NCBI GenBank assembly: GCA_038373865.1
Contig: JAXGGA010005801.1
Span: forward strand, 1-64,000
DNA length: 64,000 bases
Reading direction: 5' to 3'
DNA from: Uloborus plumipes
Lineage: Eukaryota > Arthropoda > Arachnida > Araneae > Uloboridae
The translations under genes and the position numbers were made by a program. The notes under the pieces are model-generated. The model searched no databases. It was given only the letters and a program-made list of their open reading frames with translations, and had not been told where the DNA came from. This document shows, one piece after another, positions 24,601-36,600 of this stretch. Positions within the stretch are counted from its first letter, which is position 1. Each line of letters opens with the position of its first letter.

Positions 24601-27600
24601 TTGCTGTAAACATCATGCTTGGAATAATTAGCCAGGATTTTCTTTTTTTAGTTTTTCTAAGCCAGGCCTTGAATCTGGTGCATTTTTGTAGATTTTACAT
24701 CTCTGAATTTTTTTCCAATCTAGTAAAGCTATACAAATGTTTAATATCTCAATGAACCAGAATTAAAATTACAACCAGATCTCAATTTTACATTTATTTT
24801 AAAGACATAAAAGCAACACTGGTTCCTGTCTCATAGAAAACAATACTTAAAGGACCATTTTTTCGTATTTTGTTCACACACGCATGCAAATTAGTCATGG
24901 ATATACAACTATTATCAAGAGACATTCTTTCGGAAAATTAATTTTCTGAAAAATTATTTTAATCTTTTCAAGGGAACACAAATATCCTAATTCGTATTTA
25001 AGTAACAAACATATTCCTTAGCGAGAGAGTCATTTTTTGACTTAAAAATTTTAATTTTAAGAACTACAACTAATACTTTCTTAGTTGTTTCTGTGGGTAA
25101 ATCATTCTTCTTAAATGAAAATCAGTCCTCACAGATTCTAAACATCTTTTTTTAATTCTCTTATAAAATATTGCTCTAATAGTTCTACTTAAAATGTGCT
25201 TCAAGCACTGAGCACACTGAGTACACTATTGGCAATTTGTTTTTTACAAAAGTTATGAATAATGTTTACTATAATAGAGAGAGTAAAAATGTTCTAGTTT
25301 CAACTATTAATATAGATTCTTTTGGATTCTTAGAAATGTATTTATTTATCCACTCTTTGCGTACTTTTAAATTTAAATTTTTAGTTATTTTCTTCCCTAT
25401 TTTAAATGTAATTTTCTTAACAGCTTAGGGTGCAAGATGTTTAAAATCTTTTCAATTAATTTCTTTTCTTTTTTCTTTTTTTTTTTTTTTAGCCTTTTTT
25501 CTCCAAATTGATTATTTGTCGATAAATTACACAATGTACCAAGGAAACAAAAAAATAATATAAATATATATATATATATATTAGAGATAGAACGAAGCGG
25601 CATTTGTCAGAAGCACCGAATACCGAAGCTTCGGCTGACGCACATATTGAAGTTTTTGGATTAAATGCATAATAAATGCGTAGAGTTTTATACTTTTCTC
25701 CATATGTTTTAATATTCTTAATTCTTAGCGTTACACAATATTTTCAGCTTACTGTGGCATTCTTAAATTGATTTGATTAATTAAAGTTTATTTTTATTTC
25801 GGTTGCTTTTATTTTAATGTTCTTAGTATTACACAACATATTCAGCTTACTGAGTCATTCTTAAATTAATTTCACTAATTAAAAGTTTTCTTGTTTTGTT
25901 TTGCTTTGTACTGCTAGTACAAGAAAAGACGACATTACTATTTTTGTATTGCAAATCAGTAGTAGGAAGCTCTACTTGGAACTTGAAAAGCTCAGTCTGC
26001 AGTTCAGTTGATGTTTTATAATAAAACAACTGATATGATCATGTATTATACCATAGAGCAACCCAATATACTACTATTTACGTTGTGTTATATATTATAG
26101 GGATGAAAACAGCTCAAAGTCAAAAAAGAGGAAAAAATGTGCGGCTCAACATTTGGATAAATTTTTTTTTAATGTTATACAAAATTAGTCATGCGAGATT
26201 TCCAATAAATTTATACTGTGAAATCGAACGCAAAAATGGAAGATTGAAGGCTTTTTTTTATTATTATTTATTTTTAAAACCTCTTTTTTGCTCATTTCCT
26301 GTTTCTATATTTTTAAGTCATAGTAAATAATGCAGGAACAAAAAAATATATGGGGGTGTAATTTTAGATGAATTAGACACTTGTATCTCAAGAAATGAAT
26401 TATCTAATTAATATTGAATGGTCTTAAGTTATTTTGATAAATTTTAAAGATTAAAATAATTTTCATGATTTTTTTGGCTAAGATCTCGAATATTTTAGCT
26501 GAATTTTCTTAATTTCTACATCCTACAACGGAAACTTATGTTTTTCGCAGTATGCCAAAATATAGTATAGTTTGGTAATAATTGCATTTCATCCTTAAGG
26601 TTTCAATCTTGCTGCATCCTAAAAACGTATCCATTATTTTGGAAATTGAAAGTAATTTCACCCTCTACCGCTTTAAATCAACTTATTTTATGCTTTATTT
26701 TTACCCGACTACGGCAAAGCCTAAAGGAAGGGTTATGTTTTTATCAGTCTGGCTATGTTTGTGGTTAAGGATGTTCCACCGTAGCTCCTAAACTATTCAT
26801 TCGATTTTGATGAATGAGGTGCCAATCGATTTGTTTTCGAGTCTCGAGTGTCATAGGCTACTTTTTATTAGAATTTAATAAGAGGAAAGATCGATTATTC
26901 CTAGACAAGCACCGATTTTTACCGATATTTTCGGAGCTAAGTGTGTTCAACAATGAATTTCCAGTGTAAGGCTTACCTACATTTTAGCATGAAATTAGTT
27001 CAAAGCAATATATATATAGAAGATAGTTATTAAATATTTGTTTCAATTCATTTTTTTGCACATGCATTTTTCCAGTTAAACTTGAATTTCAAGGTTTTTG
27101 TTTTGACAACACTTGATTCTCGTGACGTGAAAACTTGTATTTAAATAGGCAAAAGTTTCATTTTTAAATACATGATTTTTGTACATTACATGAAATTTTG
27201 AAAGCTCGGAACCTTTGATGCGCTTTGACGAATGTTACATGTTTTATGGTATTAGAAAATTTAAACTTGAATGCTTTAGGAACATAAGCGAGATACTTCT
27301 CTCTTCAAACCAAATTCCCGAACGTTCTCAAATTCAAAATCTCCCTCAAGCAAAGAAACTGCATGCCTTCGGCTGCAGCTTTAAATACCACTGTGAAGCA
27401 GTTCTGCATATTTTGCAAAGCTCCCGAACATTTAGGACAAAATTGTGTAAAATTAAACCATTATGCATCCTTTTCCCCTTAATAGGTATTTGTATTTATA
27501 ATTGTCAGGCTGGTAGAAAGCTAAAAGTATCTGTTATGATTTTACCAGTCCATGTATGTATGTATGTGTGTTTTTATTTTTTGTGATAAATTGAAACTTT

Positions 27601-30600
27601 ATTTCAGATATACATATAATTATCATCGATTTGTGATGACACTTTCAAGAAATACAAAATAAAATGTTTTAAAAACCTGTAACCTGACTACAAAAAAGCT
27701 CTAAAAAGTCAGAAATAATAACAAGTTTAAAAAAACTATAACCCGACTACAAAAAAAAAAGCACTGAAAGGTAAGAAACAAGGTAGGTGCTATTTAATAT
27801 CATCGTCTTATTAAAGAAAACAAGACGTTTGATAGCTTAGTTATACCTGTTTATTTAGTTCTACGACTTGAACCCTCTGCAAGTTCCACATTAACAACAT
27901 AATTCAATTCAAATGCTGTAGGCGTGCGTTATCAACTACAGAAAAGCAATTTGATAGAATAACATTATAACCTAATTTACCATTCTTGTATATATATAGA
28001 TCAAACTAATATGTTTGCTTGTGTATCAAGTTTAAATGCTTGGTTTCTGTAGTTGACAACGCACGACTACAGCATTTGAATTGAATTATGTTGTTAATGT
28101 GGAACTTGCAGAGGGTTCAAGTCGTAGAACTAAATAAACAGGTATAGCTAAGCTATCAAACGTCTTGTTTTATTTAATAAGACGATGATATTAAATAGCA
28201 CCTACCTTGTTTCTTACCTTTCAGTGCTTTTTTTTTTGTAGTCGGGTTATAGTTTTTTAAACTTGTTATTATTACAATAAGTGAAGACATTTTTTTTCCG
28301 AGCATGATGCAACATTAACTTTTAGATTGTGGAAAGAAAGAAAAAATAATATGAGCGGAAAATCGCGGATCCGCGGAAGACTTTCATCCCTGTTTCATCA
28401 TTTATTATAAATATCTTAATATTCTTAATGCAAAATGCTTCAGTTTTTGGTGAATTCAAAAAAATAGTATCATGCATTCTTTTTTACTTGTCTTTCATTT
28501 GGTATTTATTTTAAGGATTATTTAATAATGTCACAAGTTCAAAGAAACTATCAATTCCAAGGTTGAGTTTTGTCAAAGAAAAATAAAAGGGAGGGGGGAG
28601 GATATGGTTTTTTTACATCATAATTCTAAGTTGTGTGACAAATGAGCAGGTATTATTCTATTAATTCAAGTATAAATGACGAATCTTTTTTAAAGTTAAT
28701 CAACTAATCAGAATTAATTCTTTTTTAATTATAAATACTTAAAATACGGATCTTGGGTGGATGTTTGCTACTAATGGACTGGACCCCTTCCTCATATTTT
28801 GATTTATACAGAAATAAATAAATAAGATGTAGCTTTAAGTTATGTATTAACAATTACTTATTTGTTTTACTATATCCTGATTTTGTTGTTTAGAATCTTG
28901 ATCAATGAAATACATAATAAGTTAATATATGTTGATAGATTAATGCATCTGTTTAAAAAACTGAAATTGTGTACCTATAAATTTCAAAAAATATAAAATT
29001 TTAAAAGAAAGTAATTCAGGGTTTATAATAGTTGCACATCTGCCCTTGTACACATAAGAACCATTACCATTGTTCAAAAATTCAAAGCTGGAAATCATTG
29101 AAAAATACTCAATGCAGTATATTTATATAGCTTTTATTTTAAAACTAAAGTTTTTTTGAACAAATATAACGAAATGTAATAGTTAAAAGAACATATTGTT
29201 AATAAATATTTTATTAATTATTGAATGCATTCTGGCTTCAAATGTTCAATACGCACATATTTTTAATTGAATATAAATTTCTATTATGCTTTATCATGAG
29301 GAACAATTTGGAGTTAAAAAGACTGTCTTATATGATAATAATTGTAACAGAAAATTTGCTGCATAAATTTCAGGCAGAAGCAGCTGAATCACAACTCATG
29401 CTTCGGCCAGACCGAAGCTTCGTTCCATCTCTAATATATATATAATATAATATAATATAATAGAGCTTATTCAGACAATATTGAAAAACTTATTGCATAC
29501 AAGTCGGAAAAACACAGAAAGTAGTTGCCTAAAAAGCACATGTCAAAAAATTCCGTTATTAAGATAAAACCACAACTGCAACAGACAATTTCAACTTTCT
29601 TATTTACCTTTCTAAGAATCCAAATTTGAAAAAATCTAAAATAAAAATCAGTGAATAATAAGATCAAATTTTGTGGACCAAAGTGATTAAAATAAGATAG
29701 ACACTACATAAAGAATTGCTTGGTAATACAAATTTTAACTTACAGCATCACTTTTAGACCAATCACAAGATAACACTTCCATATCATGCATATAGACACC
29801 TGTGCACCTACTAGGATATCTGATGTCCCATAACTTTAATGATGCATCACCTAAATAAAGAAAAAAAAAATACTTTTGATGTAAGCTTCTAAGGAGTCTT
29901 CAACCCTATTCCTGCACGAATCACTGTACTTTAATCATCTTACTAATGAACACTGCCATATGACAACGACAGAAATATTTCAATTTGAAAAAAAAAATTT
30001 CAATGCTACACAAAATTTCTATCATTTTTAATTATAAGCTATGAACACAAAAATACATATGGTGTGCAATACCTAAAAAAGTGAAATGCGGCAAAGCTCT
30101 TTTCCTCTTTGAGCCAAATCTTAAATAACCTCATATCTTATATAATTAATATAGCTCTCATAAGATGAAGGTTGAACACTAAAATGTATACTTTTTAAAG
30201 AGTTCATTAAACAGCTATTGTCCCTGAAATGACTTGGATTACCTTTTCTGCGGCAAGGCGGACTAGAGGACATATAAGCCTATTTGGAAACTAGGGCCCA
30301 GCTTGGAATCAGAGTAGTATAAACTTTCTAAGTTTTATGGGCGAAAGGGGACCTGGTAATCAAACTGACAAGAAGCCAGCCATGGCTCTCGACAGTGCTA
30401 TGCAGCAGCATTGTGAAAGTACCATAGCTAAAATTCATGCCAATACCTCCTAATTTTAGTGAACTCGCTATGAAATAAACACTGTCAAACGAGGCTTCTG
30501 CTACGGTCGCATTTTTCGCAAAATGGAAAGATACTATCTAAATTGCAAAAATGGAGCGAGGCATTTTCGCTTTTTGCTAAAAGTATAATAAGGAATCAAA

Positions 30601-33600
30601 AGAAAAAAAAAGTGCATGATCCAAGAGAGAAAGCAATGATGGCGATACTGAACATAATAATCTTATTAGAAATTTTAGTTAACGTGTGTAAACTGCTATT
30701 CAGTTCAAAAATATATTGTCTTAATGGGCATTATGTCTCCTTATTAAATGCATTATTGGGGTTCTAAAAACTATTGAGTTCGCTTAATACCAAGAGGAGT
30801 TCTGAATTGTTCATAACAAATTTAAAAAAGACTATTACTTACTGTGTATTTATTTCTTTAACTATGTCATGGCTGAATTTTGAATTTAATTTTCAGGAGG
30901 AAATGAAGCATAGGGAAGTAGTTGGAAAGATATGTTCACTTATTCATTAACCTTTAAGATTTTCACATTTTGCTAAAGCATTTCCCTAATTTTAGCATTT
31001 TTGCTACAGAACTTTTAAATTTAGCTTAAACCCTGCTCTCAAAGCTACACATTTTTTGGGAGACATATAGTGCATAGATTGAAATGAACCCGTCTCATTG
31101 CAACAGTCATATTACTGAAGGTGATCTCGTAACGAGCCACATAGTCGTTTCTTAACCACTTGAAATCACTTATTGTTCCTTACTAGCAGGAATGGCATCA
31201 TACTTCCTAATTACAAATACATGCACAAAAAAAATCGTATTGACTTTCAGACTCAAATATTTATTTATTTTTTAAAAACTATACTTTGTAGATTTAATAT
31301 ACTTTGTGCATTAATTTACTATACAAAAGAAAATTAACAATATTTTTTATTAGTCAAATGAAATTGCCTCACTAGTAATTCACTTTAAAAAATAACTGTT
31401 GCCTGCCATCTAACTGGAATTTTAGAATTTGCTCTTAACAGGTGAATGAAAAATTCATAGGCTGACACATAGGTGCTGCTACTAGTTTCAAATCCATATG
31501 AATTTTAATTAGCTACTAACTTCAAAAGACAGCTGCATAAATTTTACAGCTGTTGTTCTATTAGTATCTGTGTTATAGCATCTGTAGTGGAAGAAGTTTT
31601 GTTACTTTGAAAAAACGGATAAAAGGAATTTTGCGTATTAATAAAGCATTGCTTTTTTGTAACAAAACATACTGCTGAAACCAAGGCTTGGCTTGATAAA
31701 CATTATTCAAACTCTGCCCCAGGAAATCAACTATAGAGAAGATTTAAACGAGGTGAATTGAGCACCGAGGATTATGCACACAGTGAATGCCCCAAAGAGG
31801 CTGTTACCGACGAAAACATAAAAAGAGTAGATAAAATATTTTTTGATCACCGTAAAGTAAAATTGTCTGAGATAGCTGCGACCCTAACGATATCAAAGGA
31901 ACATGATGGTCATATCGTGCAAGAACATTTGGATATACGAAAGCTCTGTTCAAAGTGGGTGCCACGTGAGCTCACAAATAATCAAAAACAATAACGAAAC
32001 AATGAATATAAGTTATGTTTGGAGCTGTTCAATCTTGATAAATTGGAAATTTTGCATCCATATATGCGCCAATGGATAAAGCACGGCTTCATGATTTTAC
32101 AACGGAGTCCAATCGACAGTCAGGAGAGTGGACTGCACATAAAGAATCAACTCCAAAACTTGCAAAGACACAAAAGTCAGCAGGCAAGTTTCTGGCATTA
32201 GTATTCTGGGATACGATACTCATGGTATAATATTTATTGGTTATCTTAACAAGGGAAACACAATAAACAGTGACTATTACGTAACATTATTGGAGCTTTT
32301 AAAAGACAAAATCGCGAAAAAGCTGCCTCCTTTGAAGAAGAAGTGCTCTTTCATAAAGACAATGCACTGTGTCACAAATCAAGAGCAAAATTGCAAGAAT
32401 TAGGCTTCAAATTGCCTCTGCATCCACAGTACTCTCCAAATCTGGCCCCCAGCGACTTTTTTCTGTTCTCAGACCTCAAGAGCATGCTTGCTGGACGGAA
32501 ATTTTGTTCTGATGAAGAAGTAATCGCCGAAACTGAAACCTATTTTGAGGCTAAAGACAAATCAGATTATAAAAATAATATCGAAAAATTGTGTGACCGC
32601 TATAATCGTTGTATCGCACTCAAAAGGAGCTATATTGAATAAAAGAATCAAATTAAAGCAAAAGATTTTTTTTTACTATGCTAGCCTACAAACCTTTCAG
32701 TCCACTTGTTAGGTTCGAAGAGGTTAGGGACCCTTGCCTTACATTATGATACATACGTTATGCAATAATGTTAGCTATAATAAAGTATATATATTTGTCC
32801 CTGCAACATTTTTATATTTTAACAGAAACTTTGTTACTGCCCTATTTATTTCATATTAAGCAGCATTTGTTGTTTTCCTATATCTATTGCATAAAACCAA
32901 TGTCCCATGTGAAACAATCGATCCAAGTTCTGCTACAGACATGAAGTTGACAATAAAATGGAAGTAAATGAAAGATAAATTTTACAGGATGTAGGAAAAA
33001 TGATTGGGAAGCATTAAAAAAATTAAACGAGTCATTAGTATGCTTAAACCACACTAATGAATCAAAACAAACTACATGGTTATTCTTAACCACCACTCTC
33101 CCCCCAGCTCCGATACCCAGTAGTAAAAAAACTAAGATTAATGCAGCATAAAAGAACACCAAAAGATTGCAGAAAAAATTTAATTTCTAATTGAAACATC
33201 TTACTGGTGTTTTACATTTGAATAATTGATAACAAAATATAAACTAATGTGATGGTGCAGTTCCTGCCACAATCTATATGGAAGACCAAATTTTTCGTAG
33301 CCTCTTTTGTAGTTCAGCAAAATTGCGTGAATGGATAACAAGCGCAGAACAGAATCGCTTTTTTCTCTTCCAAACATTCCAAGCACACTCACACACAAAA
33401 TAAATAAATAAATAAATAATAATAATAAAGAAATAAAAGAACTAATTTAAATTAAAAATATTAATTAATAAATAATTTTTAGTAAAAAATCAGTAAATAA
33501 TTTAAACAAATAAGTAAATAAATTAGTTTTAAAAAATCCCCCCCAAAAATAATCCCCCTCTGTGGGCACCCCTGAGCGTTGTCAAAAACATCAATATTGC

Positions 33601-36600
33601 ATAAGCGGTAAGGGCATACGAAAACTTGGTCTTTTGCATACTCCTGCAAGAAAAGTATACAAGGATAACACATGTGGACAATTATGTTACCATGTTGAGT
33701 AATGTGGACTTTGGTTTTGTAGCAATGCAACACTTACATATTTTTTCATAATACTGATACAAAACTTAAAAATAAAAGAATCTCATTACGCAAACCAATT
33801 TTAGTTACTAACCTGAAACCGAAGCAAATACTTCAGGATAATGGGGAGACCATTTAGCTTCATATATTTGATCAGTATGTTCTTGAAAGACAGCTACTTC
33901 TCTTGCAACATAAGGATTCCACTAAAATTAATCAAATAAATTTAATAAAAGGTAGAATTAAATTTCAAAAAAAAAAAAAAAAAGAACTTCATTGAACTTA
34001 CATCAACAACCCAGTTCAACTTTCAGTTTCATTTGATGCACAAAGTGCCCTTAATTATGTAAATTTTGAAAAGTAAATTAGAGATCTGCTTGCCGTTAAT
34101 TATTTTAAATCCATTATCTCACAAAACAATCAACACAAAAGTTAACTTTTTAAAAACTTGGCAATTGTTCTTTCTTAACGGGAGCAAAATGAAAAAAAAA
34201 AAAAAAAGCAAAAACTTTGGTCATAAAATTTACCTAATTAAAAATTCACTATGTTCATTTTCACATTTAAGAGTTAAAATTAAAAGCTGTCAAAAACTGT
34301 TAACACAAACATTTATTTACATCAGAAAATAGAAATAAGAGTAGAATTACCAATTTAATTGTGGTATCCCAGGAAGCAGATAAAATATAACTATAAGCAT
34401 TTTTCGGATTCCAATCAACAGAATACACCTATAACACAAATGAAATTTAGATGCAAAGCTTACTTTAAAAAATAGTTAAAAGTCACACTAAACACTTATA
34501 TACATAATTTTTTAAAACATTTTAATAAGAAGAAGGGTGCTGAGCTGCTAAAATCAGAAATTTTGTTGAGGATTTCAAAATCTAGCAGCTAACAAAGAAA
34601 GATTTTATAAATGCAACAGCCAGGGCCGATCCTAGCAGGTGTGCGCAGGTGTGCAGCTCGTGCACTGCACGAGGGCGGCCAAAGCAAGGGGCGGCCGCAG
34701 ACCGCATGTAGTATTGTTTTTCTAAAGAAAGTTTTTTCGAAAAAAAAAAAATCAAGCATTCCCGAATAAAAGAAAATAACTATATAAAAATTGCCAGAAG
34801 AAAAAAAAATGATGAAGGGCCTATCGTCGAACTTTTCTCACATCGTTTTTTTTCCTGCACTATCTTTTCCCAAGACAGCAAACCCCAGAAACTGAAGCTA
34901 TTAAACCCTTCGGTAATACATATTTTTCAAGACAAGAGCTAAAACGATAGGTCAATTCAACACCACGACTCCACTACTTGGGGCGGCCGATCAGCCAGCC
35001 ACATAGAAAGGAAGAGTCTGGGAGCGGAGGAGGAGGGTAGAAAATAAAAACACAGCTACATTTAAAAATGTGCAGCCAAGTTCAAAAAAAAAAAAAAAAG
35101 ATGACATGATTCTTCCCAATTTTTTTTAGCTATTTTTTTAAACAAATTGATGCATCATGTTTCTCTCAGTGAATAGTTTTAGTATTTAAAAGTGATATAG
35201 ATGGATATTTTAGAGCAATTTTCAGCAGCTGTTTCGAAGTCAGTTTCTTTTTTTCTCTCAAAAATATTTGATTTAATCTTCGTTTTCTTTGTTTGGGTTG
35301 AAAGGACAGGGACTAACTTTTTCTATCTGGTGTACGTAAAAGCGATGCATAAAATTTTTTTTGAAAAAAAAAGTACAAGGTTTACCTAAATTAGCCCCAC
35401 AGAGACGATCAAATTATACTGAAAAAATAAAAATCAGCTTCGATGATTACATTGTTGATAGATTTGTTTTAGTGACATGGGCCTGTCCAAATGGAAGCTA
35501 GGGAGAGCGCATCTGCCCCCACCACGCCACCATCCTCCAAAATATAAAATATTTTAAACAAAAAGAGAAAAAATTTATTAAAATGTGATTTATTGACGTT
35601 TGCTTCAATATTTTGTGCAGATTTTGAAGTTGTGAATTTTTGAAAAAGGCAAAGTCATTAGCGTTTGATTGAGTTGGCTTACCTTCGCAATACCACTATG
35701 AAGGTTACAACACCAAAAAAAAAAAAAAAAAAACTTCTCTTTTCCAAAAACCCATGGCCATCTCTCCATATACACTTTGAAAAAACTTAACTTTAGCTAT
35801 ACTAGAGAGCAATTTAACTTGACACTCAACGTCATTACGGGAGAAGCCAATGAGAGCTCACAAGCAGTTAGCGATCTCCTCTAATTCGCCAAGTAGGCTG
35901 TGACGTTTTATCTAGCTCGTTTTTCATAGGCTAACTTCACGCTGACGTCACGATGTTTTTGTTAGGAAAGGTTGCAGTCGAGTATAGGTGTCTTTTTACG
36001 CTCATCATCTGAGGATGCTCTGGGAGAGGAGAGAAGCAAACGGTGTCATCCGCAATGCATTTTATAGGGGAAACAACAAAATACATACACAAGTGTATAA
36101 TTACATTGTTTCCAATATCCAAGGGTGGGCAATTGACCCTTCTGATTACCCAAAATGCGGTCCACCCCCTTTTTAGATACCCTTGTTAAGTGACTTTAAA
36201 TTCTAGGAATTTTTAACGAACAATTTATTATAAGGATTTTAAAAAAAGTTCTTGATTGAATTTAAACGGTAAACAAATTATAGAGTTCTCATGCTCGTTT
36301 CAGAATCTTACTCCATCAAGTCATTACTGTCCTCCTAACATGCGTTGTAAAAAAAACTAAATATTACGCTATAATTCTTGACTGCACACTTGATATTAGT
36401 CAAACAGAGCAAATTCCATTCGTAATCAGATGTGTGAGCACTACTGTTGGTAAAGCAGGCCCGTCATTTAGGGGGGCAGGGGGGGGGTCCATCCCCCCTG
36501 ACTTTGAGAAATCAATGTATTTACAAAAAATGGGCGTGGTTTTTCATGTTTTCCGCTTAAATTTCATTGTGTTTGGATCCTTTGCCCCCCTCCCCCTGGA

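Larger units (their letters stand above)
25582..29432. mobile_element. 3.85-kb TIR element in PEX7 intron 7
   Basis: Ends TAGAGATAGAACGAAGC and CTTCGTTCCATCTCTA are inverted repeats. ACCGAAGCTTCGG words occur next to both. The flanks are TATATATA on both sides, compatible with an 8-bp hAT duplication but ambiguous because they lie in TA microsatellites. No transposase is seen. Other repeats (26700-27590, 27714-28273) sit inside. Confidence 0.75.

Noticed and set aside
27215..27586. 123-codon open frame on the plus strand
   Set aside because: Lies inside the 26700-27590 repeat and has no recognisable family.
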